Below, in pieces: positions 8,919 to 17,252 of a DNA stretch of 64,000 nt. A program made the position numbers and the translations under genes. The notes beneath the pieces were generated by a model, which made no database searches, was not told the origin of the DNA, and saw only the letters and a list, made by a program, of their open reading frames with translations. Numbering within the stretch: position 1 is the first letter of the stretch; every line of letters starts with the position of its first letter. This DNA comes from Vibrio sp. S9_S30 (GTDB lineage: Bacteria > Pseudomonadota > Gammaproteobacteria > Enterobacterales > Vibrionaceae): NCBI RefSeq assembly GCF_014694455.1, contig NZ_JAAUWT010000015.1, positions 1 through 64,000 on the forward strand, in the 5' to 3' direction.

Positions 8919-9704
8919 CGGTATCTCTCTGATTTCGATTTCTCTCAGTCAACATAATATACAAATCGTCCACGTGTGCGATTGTTTTTCAAAATGTCGA
9001 TTAAATATCTCTAAAACAGCCGTGCGTTCTTGCTGATATCGCCTTATAGCCAAAGAAAGCATCCCTAGTCCGTAGATGCAGGAGTTCACATACTGGTTTC
9101 TAAGAAAAACACACCCGCATCTAAAACACACTCGCTCAAAAGAAAGATACGCTAAATCGATCACACGATAGAACGCGTAGAACAGCCATTACTCTAAGCA
9201 CACGAGAAACATATTGGAAATAAAGACTGTCACGATGAAAGATAATGCGTAAATATCGAACATTGATTGATGGATTAATCATGGATCGTAAGATCTTATG
9301 ACATCATATTTATGATCCAAATGAAAAAAGTTATTTTAATTAATGAAATTAGTATTTATTACACATTAAATAACGTACAACTTATAACCATATGTGATCT
9401 ACGTTTGATCTATGAAAAAGCCTAATATATAAAGAATGTGACGAGAGCTATATTTTGTAAAATAAATTCTATAACACACTTATTATTAATAATTATGAAA
9501 ACTATCGTAATTATTGATTTTTTACTTAAAAAACAAATATATATCAAGATAACTATAACAACCCACACCTGATTTACTTATACTTAACATAACAAAATAA
9601 ATAGCCTTGACAATATTCTCAATCTGTTCAGAATAGGGTGGATTTTTAATTACTCTAAATATTAACGTATCGAAGTTAGTATTTTTTTGAGCTTGTATGA
9701 AAGT
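8919..9704. other. long AT-rich intergenic region
   Basis: Nearly 790 bp with no supported gene. A 71-codon minus-strand frame at 8949-9164 is Cys/Arg-rich, lacks a ribosome site and looks like chance. The right part is very AT-rich with T/A tracts. The only promoter-like signal I see is TTGACA at 9607-9612 with AGAATA 17 nt later, reading toward the EAL gene. Confidence 0.4.
9607..9635 (+). promoter_or_regulatory. candidate sigma70 promoter of the first EAL gene
   Basis: A consensus -35 TTGACA at 9607-9612 is followed after 17 nt by a weak -10 AGAATA at 9630-9635. It reads toward the EAL gene, which starts about 70 bp downstream. The AT-rich upstream DNA would suit an UP element or H-NS-type control; that is inference. 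Confidence 0.45.
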
Positions 9705-10481
9705 ATGATCTTATCTAATTCAGAAAATTTTACACTGTGCCTTAAGCAAGACAAATCGGGTGAACATTACGCAGAATACGACAATTTCGTATTGAGAAGT
9801 GTTTTCCAACCCATTTTCAATTCTGACAAAGAAATCATTGGGGTGGAAGCTCTGGTTAGAATGTCTGATCGAGCAGGTGAAACCATTCGTCCCGATTTAT
9901 TCTTTCATACCAACACATTTTGTATCGAAACCCGTATAGATGTAGAGGCACTAAGCAGAGCTATACACATACTTAACTTTGCTCAATCGAAACATAGAAA
10001 TAAACAACTCTTTCTCAATGCTCTTCCCGATCCTGAGCATAATCTTTTCCACGATTTAAGCCGCTTTGTTTTAGTCCATAGACTCGGTGAGCTTAAAATC
10101 CGAACAAAGCAAATTGTTATCGAATTTCTAGAGCTTCAAGTTAACGACAATCAAATGTTGTCTCGGGTGACTTCATTGCTGACGCAAAATGGATTTGGTA
10201 TTGCCGTAGACGATTACGGTCAACAAGCCTCAACAAAAGATAGAGTGAAACTCATCAACCCCTCGATAGTGAAGATTGATAAGAGTTTGATGAATGATTT
10301 TATGGGCGGTATCGCATCACCTCTACTTTCTGCATTGCGTGTCGCCGCAGAAGTCGGTGCGAAAACCGTCATTGAAGGTATTGAGTCGAAAGAACAATTC
10401 GAACACATGGTCTCTTTGAATATCGATATGTTTCAAGGTTACCACTTAGCCCATCCTGAACCTTTGCATTCTATTAACTAA
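9705..10481 (+). CDS. stand-alone EAL-domain protein (c-di-GMP phosphodiesterase candidate)
   Basis: A 258-residue protein that is almost entirely an EAL domain, without membrane segments or a GGDEF partner. The signature is GVEALVR. Other metal and catalytic positions appear conserved: Asn in LFLNALP, Glu in VIEFLE, the Asp pair in AVDDYG, Lys in VKIDKS, Glu in VIEGIES and Gln in FQGYHL. Loop 6, usually DDFGTGYS, reads DDYGQQAS, which may lower activity. The Met at 9705 aligns with the paralog's start; a TTG at 9687 is the alternative. It is a paralog of the 12243-13031 gene, sharing MIL, HYAxYDN, IRPDxxF and AIHxxNFxQSK. Confidence 0.9.
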   Translation: MILSNSENFTLCLKQDKSGEHYAEYDNFVLRSVFQPIFNSDKEIIGVEALVRMSDRAGETIRPDLFFHTNTFCIETRIDVEALSRAIHILNFAQSKHRNKQLFLNALPDPEHNLFHDLSRFVLVHRLGELKIRTKQIVIEFLELQVNDNQMLSRVTSLLTQNGFGIAVDDYGQQASTKDRVKLINPSIVKIDKSLMNDFMGGIASPLLSALRVAAEVGAKTVIEGIESKEQFEHMVSLNIDMFQGYHLAHPEPLHSIN

Positions 10482-10542
10482 ATTTGCATTCTTTTACTAA
10501 ACCAAATCAAGATTCCTTCAAAAAATAATAGACGTCGCTCCT

Positions 10543-10668
10543 CGCAAAGTTTTGTTACAGCCAAAACTTGTTGTTCGCCAATCAACAAGAAAGCTCGGCA
10601 ACTAACGCTTGCTAACGTCATCTCTACGGTTGAAGATCTAAAGTTGAAGGACATTGCCTTCAACTTTA
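10543..10668. repeat. cluster of three perfect inverted repeats upstream of the GTPase gene
   Basis: Three hairpin-forming units lie side by side in the gap between the EAL gene and the GTPase gene. They are AAGTTTTG/CAAAACTT, then CTTGTTG/CAACAAG, and after a spacer TAAAGTTGAAGG/CCTTCAACTTTA (10639-10650 with 10657-10668, 6-nt loop). None has a good T run, so they are not classic terminators. They could form a structured leader or be a degenerate repeat element. Confidence 0.5.
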
Positions 10669-10778
10669 TAGGGCTTGGCTAACGCAGTAATCCGCTTTAA
10701 GCGTCACAATCTGCCTTTACTCTTTATTTTTTGGCTTTACAATGAGCCCAAACTCTTTATTTCCCCTAGGTTTACTCT

Positions 10779-11714
10779 ATGTCAATTCAATGGTTTCCGG
10801 GTCACATGCACAAAGCCCGTAAAGAGATCGAAGAAGTCATTCCTCAAGTCGACGTTATCATCGAAGTATTGGATGCGAGAATTCCCTTTAGCTCTGAAAA
10901 CCCCATGATCTCTTCGCTTCGTAAGGACAAACCCTGCGTTAAGGTTTTGAACAAACGTGACCTTTCCGATCCTGTTATGACCGACTATTGGATAGAGCAC
11001 TTCGAAAAGGAAAAGGGCGTAAAAGCCATGGCTATCACAACGTCTAACCCACAAGAAGTTCATAAGATCATGGAGTTGTGCCGTAAGTTAGCGCCCCACC
11101 GCGAACAAATGGGGAAGAATATTCGCACTATGATTATGGGGATTCCGAACGTAGGAAAATCCACGATCATCAACACACTTGCAGGTCGTACTATTGCAGT
11201 AACAGGGAATCAGCCTGCCGTGACTCGTCGCCAGCAACGTATTAATTTACAAAATGGGATCGTATTGTCGGATACTCCAGGCATCCTTTGGCCAAAGGTA
11301 GAAAATCCACACAGTGGGTTTCGACTCGCCGCTACAGGTGCCGTAAAAGATACCGCGATGGAATATGACGAAGTGGCTTTTTACACTGTCGAGTACTTGG
11401 CTGAACATTACCCTAACCTTCTAAAAGAGCGTTACCAATTAGAAAACCTGCCGACTTCAGATATTGAACTGATGGAAGAGATCGGTCGCAAACGAGGCGC
11501 TCTTCGCTCAGGCGGCCGCGTCGACTTACATAAAGCATCCGAGATCCTCCTTCATGAACTGCGAAGCGGTACTATTGGTCAGATTACTCTGGAGCGCCCA
11601 GAGATGATTACACAAGAGCTCATAGAAGTTGAAAAAGAAGCCGAACGAAAGGCAGAAGAAAAAGTCAAAAAGAAAGAAGAACGCCGTAAACGTTACTTAA
11701 AAAATAAGCGATAA
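10779..11714 (+). CDS. ylqF: RbgA/YlqF-type circularly permuted ribosome-biogenesis GTPase
   Basis: A 311-residue GTPase with permuted G motifs: G4 NKRD comes first (about residue 60), then G1 GIPNVGKS (about 125) and G3 DTPG (about 170). It starts MSIQWFPGHMHKARKE, typical of the RbgA/YlqF family, which acts in late 50S ribosome assembly in Bacillus. The C-terminus is a Lys/Glu/Arg-rich helix that could contact rRNA. An AGG about 8 nt upstream supports the ATG. It sits alone between two paralogous EAL genes, an odd placement for a ribosome factor. I infer function from the family only. Confidence 0.92.
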   Translation: MSIQWFPGHMHKARKEIEEVIPQVDVIIEVLDARIPFSSENPMISSLRKDKPCVKVLNKRDLSDPVMTDYWIEHFEKEKGVKAMAITTSNPQEVHKIMELCRKLAPHREQMGKNIRTMIMGIPNVGKSTIINTLAGRTIAVTGNQPAVTRRQQRINLQNGIVLSDTPGILWPKVENPHSGFRLAATGAVKDTAMEYDEVAFYTVEYLAEHYPNLLKERYQLENLPTSDIELMEEIGRKRGALRSGGRVDLHKASEILLHELRSGTIGQITLERPEMITQELIEVEKEAERKAEEKVKKKEERRKRYLKNKR

Positions 11715-12242
11715 ACTGTATTAGTTGTATTAGTTCAGATAAACACTTACCAACGAATGCACCACCTCACTTTAAGTCCATCAATCGGCCGACTTATGGT
11801 GAGGTGAATGCGCTTCCCTGAGACACCCTAAATTTGTGCCCGTCATTTTAATGTTGGCTGATACTTTCTGAATTGAGTTGCCGTGTTTATATCGACAATC
11901 CCCCCTTCAAACGATGATTTGTCTCAGCGCATTTTGTCGCCAACAATTTTGTTGTAACTAATACTGTTGAAAATCCGTTTCGATGCAGGTAGTCACCGTC
12001 ATTCTATCCAGAAAATTTTACCGCTAGTTAATGCAAAGATTTTCATTTTTGGGACACGTCTATGAACTCTTGTTTAAACCCTACAAGACGCACTGTAATA
12101 GCTTATTGATAATTTGATATAGTACCTAGGCTTACACAAAATGAATTTGGTTATCGTTCTTGCCATACAAGTAGATCCATTGCCTTAAATTGCACGTCTG
12201 TTAATGGTTGTGGTTTAACCTTTAATGCCTACTAGGTTGCTT
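11715..12242. other. intergenic region with a long imperfect inverted repeat
   Basis: No gene seen. The main structure is an inverted repeat at 11763-11806: outer arms CACCTCAC and GTGAGGTG and inner arms AAGTC and GACTT, separated by a 3-nt internal mismatch. No T run follows, so terminator function for the GTPase gene is uncertain. The remaining 430 bp presumably hold the promoter of the second EAL gene. Confidence 0.4.
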
Positions 12243-13031
12243 ATGATTTTAAATAGTCGTGAAGAGTTTAATACACATTGTTTCGTAGACGATGCTGGGC
12301 TGCATTATGCAAAATACGACAATTTGATCATTACGAGTACTTTTCACGCCATCGTAACGCCAACATTGCAACCTTTCGCCTACGAAGCGCTCGCGAGATT
12401 TAGAAGTGAAACAACTGGGGAAAGTATTCGCCCAGATATTCTGTTTGAATCAGAACAAGTGTCCATCGCTAAAAAGATCAACCTAGATCGTCTTACCCGA
12501 GCAATTCACGTTAGGAATTTTTCGCAATCGAAACGAGCCAATCTTAAGCTTTTTTTAAACGTTCTACCGATTTCGGGTGAATACAATGCCTTTATGACCA
12601 TCAAAGCGAGTTTGCTTGAAAAAAGGATTACTGAGTTAGGATTGAACGCACGACAGATCGTAATGGAAATTGTAGAAAGTGCCGCTTTTGACAACCAACT
12701 ACTGCTTGATGCTACTACCGCAATGCAAGAGGCCGGTTTCCAAGTCGCTATGGATGATTTTGGCGTCAAATCTTCCGACTTCAACCGACTCCAGTTGATC
12801 AAACCGGAGATCGTGAAAATCGATCGCTCCCTATTAGTGAATTATATGTTGGAGAATAAAACGGCACTATTAGACATCGTGCGTGAGGCTAAAAGTATTG
12901 GGGCAAAGGTCATCATTGAAGGTGTCGAAGAAAAAGCACAATACAACGCGATGATGGCATTAGGCATAGACTTCTATCAAGGCTATCTCTTTTCGATGCC
13001 TGAGCCCCTTAAGTGCGTTTCAAAAGTATAA
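12243..13031 (+). CDS. second stand-alone EAL-domain protein
   Basis: A 262-residue EAL-only protein, paralogous over its whole length to the one at 9705-10481. The signature is AYEALARF. The other expected positions are present: LFLNVLP, VMEIVES, AMDDFG, VKIDRS, VIIEGVEE and YQGYLFSMP. Loop 6 reads DDFGVKSSD rather than GTGYS. The ATG at 12243 has AGG 7 nt upstream and aligns with the paralog; the in-frame ATG at 12225 has no ribosome site. It is probably a cytosolic c-di-GMP phosphodiesterase or binding protein. Small lineage-specific duplication is inferred. Confidence 0.9.
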   Translation: MILNSREEFNTHCFVDDAGLHYAKYDNLIITSTFHAIVTPTLQPFAYEALARFRSETTGESIRPDILFESEQVSIAKKINLDRLTRAIHVRNFSQSKRANLKLFLNVLPISGEYNAFMTIKASLLEKRITELGLNARQIVMEIVESAAFDNQLLLDATTAMQEAGFQVAMDDFGVKSSDFNRLQLIKPEIVKIDRSLLVNYMLENKTALLDIVREAKSIGAKVIIEGVEEKAQYNAMMALGIDFYQGYLFSMPEPLKCVSKV

Positions 13032-13081
13032 TAGTAACGTTTTGACGTGGGTTCGAAACGGCTGATATGGCGTGAATGGTA

Positions 13082-14077
13082 CTAATCGAGGCCGCAGATC
13101 TTCAAAAACACAGATTCCAGCTGATCCCAGCGCATAAGCTGTGTGTCGATGACCTCGATACGAGTTTCAAAGCCCTCTAGGCTTATCTGATTAACAGAAA
13201 TGACACCATTAGCATTGTTGATAGAATAGCACCCCTTATCCGTATTAATCACACCCTTTACTCGCTCGGCAGTTAAATCACGCAGCATGCTCATTAGCTG
13301 TTCAAAATTGAAGACACATTCCGAACCGAAAACCCAACCACAGCTGTAAAAACCCTGCCCTTTGTTCTCCTTTCTTAAGTAGGTTTGATCAGGTGACAGA
13401 ATGAACTCGGGTGAGTCTATTGCATGCTCATGTTGTTCAGCTCTTTCTACCTCAGAAGAAGAGTGGGAATTGCTTGCTTGAGCCGATGATTTTGCTCTCT
13501 CAATATCGAGGAATTCAAAATCCAAAGCGCCGTTTTCGGTTACTATTGATTGCTTGATGTTCTTTTGTTTTTTAGCCCAATCTTTAAAGTAACGTAAATC
13601 CGACTCGGTACACTTATCGGCTTTGTTTGCTATCACAACATCCGCACTGGCAAGTTGGTCAATAAAGTTTTTATTTTCTATATACTTTTCAATTTGTAAG
13701 TTACGAGGATCAACGAGAGCAATCGTTGCTTTCAAATCTACATAATTTTTGTATTGCTCGGAAAGCAGCGTAGAAATGACTTGTTTAGGATGCCCTAGAC
13801 CCGTCGGTTCAATAATCAAACGATCAGGTTTTTGACGTAACAATGCTGTAATCCCGACGGACATAGGAACACCAGCCGTACAACACATGCAGCCACCAGG
13901 AACTTCTTTAATAAGCGCCCCTTTGTCGGTCAACAGTGCGCCGTCAATCCCAATTTCTCCAAACTCATTAACTAAAACAGCCCATGATTCATGCTCTGGC
14001 TTCTGTTTTAAAAGGTTGAGAATTGCCGTTGTTTTTCCTACACCTAAAAATCCAGTGATAATATTCGTTGGAACCAT
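13082..14077 (-). CDS. COG0523 (CobW/YjiA-like) metal-handling GTPase
   Basis: A 331-residue G3E GTPase. It has Walker A GFLGVGKTT at the N-terminus, the family's metal-binding CxCC motif as GGCMCCTAG (about residue 60), the Switch/Walker B region IIEPTGLGHP, and a NKAD base motif. A His/Glu/Ser-rich linker (about 215-232) precedes the CobW C-terminal domain. COG0523 proteins are thought to be GTP-dependent metal chaperones, often for Zn; the client here cannot be told. The start at 14077 follows AAGGAAA, and the upstream Met at 14119 lacks one. No Zur box was recognised. Confidence 0.9.
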   Translation of the reverse strand: MVPTNIITGFLGVGKTTAILNLLKQKPEHESWAVLVNEFGEIGIDGALLTDKGALIKEVPGGCMCCTAGVPMSVGITALLRQKPDRLIIEPTGLGHPKQVISTLLSEQYKNYVDLKATIALVDPRNLQIEKYIENKNFIDQLASADVVIANKADKCTESDLRYFKDWAKKQKNIKQSIVTENGALDFEFLDIERAKSSAQASNSHSSSEVERAEQHEHAIDSPEFILSPDQTYLRKENKGQGFYSCGWVFGSECVFNFEQLMSMLRDLTAERVKGVINTDKGCYSINNANGVISVNQISLEGFETRIEVIDTQLMRWDQLESVFLKICGLD

Positions 14078-14745
14078 TGTATTTCCTTTGAGCAAATGTT
14101 GTTCAGCTTTAACCAGCACGGGATTATACTCAAAATGTTATACCATTACACTTCCCAACAGCTGGTGTGATCAAGGCTAATAGATCATTCAGCCCAAGCA
14201 ATAGTAATAAGTCAGCGCAATAGAATAAAAACTAAAAAGGCGTACCACATAACGTGATACGCCTCAGACCTCGTTCTCAATCGTGAGTTTGCGAATTAGC
14301 GACCAATCGGGTACTAACAACTTACGAGGATTTCCTGTGTTTTACGTGTTTTTCTACCAAATTTTTATGTAGAGCCAAATTTCTCCCTTCAATGAAGTGT
14401 CATGCTTGCTCTACACTTTCAGTATTGTCCATATCGGCAATTTTGCAAACGATTCAACAGAAAGATCGCTTAAATAAACTGCCAATGTCACACTTTTGCC
14501 ATTAAAATGGTCAGCCGAGAAAACACTCAAAACTAAAACGGCACACCTCGCATTATTTCTTCGTAGCCAATGCAGATTAGAAGCCCTTGGGTATAATACG
14601 CGCACTCAATTTATGCACCTTTGATATGTCATTATTGATGGCTATCGGCGTAGCAAACGTTGCCATATATTCGCGCGATTTTAATATGCACAAATAGGCT
14701 AAAATCATCGCGCGTTAGAACTCGGTAGTATAAGGAATTACATCA
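14078..14745. other. intergenic region with an orphan minus-strand terminator
   Basis: About 670 bp without a convincing protein gene. A 64-codon minus-strand frame at 14411-14605 looks like chance. The terminator-like hairpin at 14234-14264 reads on the minus strand but has no recognised gene behind it, so a short non-coding RNA transcribed leftward is possible. TATAAT at 14592-14597 on the plus strand could serve the transporter downstream. Confidence 0.35.
14232..14264 (-). terminator. terminator-like hairpin without an obvious gene
   Basis: AGGCGTACCAC (14238-14248) pairs with GTGATACGCCT (14254-14264) with one mismatch around a 5-nt loop. On the minus strand TTTTTAG follows. It lies upstream of the minus-strand GTPase gene, so it ends some other leftward transcript. 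Confidence 0.55.
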
Positions 14746-15708
14746 TTGGACTGGAAACGCTTTATTTACTTCCAACATGTCCCAACAGCACAAGCGTCGC
14801 TCGCATTGGGGTTTATCGGCCTTGGTCAAGCGTGGGCGCTTTACTTTCCTTTGCTTAGTGATGTTATTCGCCCATTTTGTTCCATCGTTGGCTCTTTACT
14901 CCTTACTCCGGTTCTCATTAGGTATATCGCCTCTCCGAGCGTGTTTCTTCATGATATAAAGCACCCACTTCGTGGAAGCCTTATGGCTCCGATGAGTATG
15001 GCGTTATTAGTCTTATGTGATTATCTCGCCATCTTACTCCCCACCATTGCACATCCACTTTGGTTTGCCGCGCTCACTTTACATATCACTATGATGGTGC
15101 TGTTTTTCTCATTTCAGATTCGCCATTTTAAGTTCACTAATATTTTCCCTAGCTGGTTTCTCTACCCAGTTGGGGTGATCAGCTCAACGCTTGCTGGAAG
15201 CGCATTAGGACACACGATTTTTTCACAAAACATGGCGATGGTGTGCATTGCCATCTACTTTGTTATGCTGCCAATGGTTTTGTACCGTTTGGTTTTCGCA
15301 GGGAAGCTCCCGCGACCAGCTCGCCCAACCCTAGCGATAATGGCAGCACCAGTTAACCTTTCACTGGCTGCTTATCTAGTTAATTTCCCAAATCCAGATC
15401 CCATTCTAGCCGGTGCGCTATCGGGTATCGCAATTACAATGACTCTGCTTATCTACCTTTGTTACTTCAAGCTTATGAGGCTGAAATTTCAGCCATCGAT
15501 TGCTGCCGTCACCTTTCCTTCTGTAATCAGTGCAATCGCTATGCAAAGATTAACCACATGGTTTGCAGAGCAACACACTCAGTGGGTATGGTTACATTGG
15601 TTTGGATTCTTTGAAATTACAATAGCGACAATATTGGTGGTTTGGGTGTCTGCTAATTATCTTAAAATGTACTGGCCGGAACTATCATTAAAGGTAACTA
15701 AACCCTAG
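14746..15708 (+). CDS. TDT/TehA-family membrane transporter
   Basis: A 320-residue integral membrane protein with about ten hydrophobic segments and short loops. Features fit the tellurite-resistance/dicarboxylate transporter (TDT, SLAC1-like) family: an early GFIGLGQAW, APMSMALLVL in the middle, and a repeated helix-pair pattern. Family members move anions such as malate, sulfite or chloride in or out of the cell; the substrate here is not predictable. The start is TTG at 14746, chosen because AAGGAA sits 8 nt upstream and no ATG fits. Single gene, upstream of cqsA on the same strand with a 220-bp gap. Confidence 0.85.
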   Translation: MDWKRFIYFQHVPTAQASLALGFIGLGQAWALYFPLLSDVIRPFCSIVGSLLLTPVLIRYIASPSVFLHDIKHPLRGSLMAPMSMALLVLCDYLAILLPTIAHPLWFAALTLHITMMVLFFSFQIRHFKFTNIFPSWFLYPVGVISSTLAGSALGHTIFSQNMAMVCIAIYFVMLPMVLYRLVFAGKLPRPARPTLAIMAAPVNLSLAAYLVNFPNPDPILAGALSGIAITMTLLIYLCYFKLMRLKFQPSIAAVTFPSVISAIAMQRLTTWFAEQHTQWVWLHWFGFFEITIATILVVWVSANYLKMYWPELSLKVTKP

Positions 15709-15930
15709 TAACCTATGGTTAAAACGAATGGAATATAGTTTGTTTATTTTAACAAAACTATTTAGCCACACTCCCTAAAGGGTATTTTAGATAATAAATA
15801 GTTAAATAAAGGATGGCTTTTTTTGCAATCAGCGCCAAAAACATAAATATTGCACAATGACGAATCTATTTCTCGGGATATTAATAAAAGGGTCAGACGA
15901 CCTCACAAATATCCATAGAAGAGAAATATC

Positions 15931-17103
15931 ATGAGTAATTTTACCGCTAAACCGCTGCCGTCTTTTATTGAGAATAAACTCGAGTCATATCTCGAAAAGC
16001 ACATCTATTCTAGGAGTAACGGCAAACACATAGTACAAGGCTTACAACCTAATGACGATTCTATCATACTCAGAAGCAATGATTATTTAGCCATATGCAA
16101 TCACGACTTTATTAAGGCTCGGCAAATTAATGCACTGAGTCAGGCGACTCGTCAACCTATTATGTCTGCCGTATTCCAAAGCCAAGTCGTAGAGGAAGGC
16201 TCATTTGAACAGAAATTTGCGGATTTCTTAGGGTTCGACCACTGCATTACCACCCAATCGGGTTGGGCAGCGAACGTTGGTTTACTCCAAACGATTGCCG
16301 ACCAAGACACCCACGTTTATATTGATTTTTTTGCCCATATGTCTTTATGGCATGGGTCGCAAAACGCGGGTAGTCAGATTCACCCGTTCCTACACAATAA
16401 GCCAAAAAACTTACTTAAGCAGATAAAGAAATACGGACCTGGCATCGTAGTTATTGATTCTGTATACAGTACGCACGGTACCGTTGCACCACTCAAAGAA
16501 TTCGTCCAGATAGCAAACGATCATGACTGCGCTATCATCGTAGACGAATCTCACTCGATTGGCACACACGGCCCCAATGGTGCTGGGTTGCTCGCAGAGC
16601 TCGGTTTAACAGACAACGTGGACTTTGTTACAGTCAGCCTAGCGAAAACGTTCTCCTACCGTGCTGGCGCAATCTTGTGCCATCACAAGGTACATGAATG
16701 CCTTCCTTTTATTTCTCTACCAGCGATTTTTAGTTCGGGCATAATCCCATATGAAATGGAGGCCTTAAAAGCAACATTGGAGCTGATTAAAAAAAGTGAT
16801 GACCGACGAGAAAGACTATTCGATAAATCTCATAAACTTATATCTGGATTAAAATCATTAGATATAGAAACAAACAGTAATTCACAAATAGTTGCAGTAG
16901 AAACAGGAACAGAAGAAAACACCGAAAAAGTGCGTGATTTCTTAGAGCTTAACGGAATTTTTGGTGCCGTATTCTGTAGCCCAGCGACACCAAAGAATAA
17001 AAGCGTAATTCGACTTTCTGTTAATAGTGATGTCAGTGAAGAACAATTAGATAAAGTATTAAACATTTTCAATTTAGCTAAAAAACAAGGTTTGTTAGCT
17101 TAA
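15931..17103 (+). CDS. cqsA: CAI-1 autoinducer synthase CqsA
   Basis: A 390-residue PLP-dependent alpha-oxoamine synthase. It resembles Kbl (also in this window), but the N-terminus and overall sequence fit CqsA. Landmarks are the substrate-side ILRSNDYLAI, the cofactor Asp/His region IVDESHSIGTHG, and the Schiff-base lysine in SLAKTFSYRAG. CqsA condenses an acyl-CoA with S-adenosylmethionine to make the precursor of CAI-1 (an alpha-hydroxyketone or its amino form). It is convergent with cqsS, the standard vibrio arrangement. A short inverted repeat GGTCagacGACC lies about 25-40 nt upstream in the leader. The ribosome site is weak (GAAGAG). Confidence 0.96.
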   Translation: MSNFTAKPLPSFIENKLESYLEKHIYSRSNGKHIVQGLQPNDDSIILRSNDYLAICNHDFIKARQINALSQATRQPIMSAVFQSQVVEEGSFEQKFADFLGFDHCITTQSGWAANVGLLQTIADQDTHVYIDFFAHMSLWHGSQNAGSQIHPFLHNKPKNLLKQIKKYGPGIVVIDSVYSTHGTVAPLKEFVQIANDHDCAIIVDESHSIGTHGPNGAGLLAELGLTDNVDFVTVSLAKTFSYRAGAILCHHKVHECLPFISLPAIFSSGIIPYEMEALKATLELIKKSDDRRERLFDKSHKLISGLKSLDIETNSNSQIVAVETGTEENTEKVRDFLELNGIFGAVFCSPATPKNKSVIRLSVNSDVSEEQLDKVLNIFNLAKKQGLLA

Positions 17104-17185
17104 TATGAAATTTACTTGAATTCTTTATTCAAATTTATTCTTCTATTTACACGCTCTAACTATTAATTAACTAGGAAATAAAATG

Positions 17186-17239
17186 AGTTGGGTTATATGC
17201 AAGATAATTTTACTTACCAACGCAGTAACCCAACTTTTG
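17186..17239 (+). terminator. terminator between cqsA and cqsS
   Basis: AGTTGGGTTA (17186-17195) and TAACCCAACT (17226-17235) are perfect 10-bp arms around a 30-nt loop, followed on the plus strand by TTTTG. It lies between the convergent genes, so it mainly ends cqsA transcription. The long loop and short T run make it atypical. Confidence 0.6.
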
Positions 17240-17252
17240 TCTCCGGCTCAAT

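Noticed and set aside
8949-9164. 71-codon minus-strand ORF
   Set aside because: Cys/Arg-rich chance-like sequence, no ribosome site, in a promoter-type region.
10478-10663. 61-codon minus-strand ORF between the EAL gene and the GTPase gene
   Set aside because: It runs through the hairpin cluster, overlaps the EAL stop and has no ribosome site.
14411-14605. 64-codon minus-strand ORF ahead of the orphan terminator
   Set aside because: Composition looks random and there is no ribosome site; a non-coding transcript is more likely.
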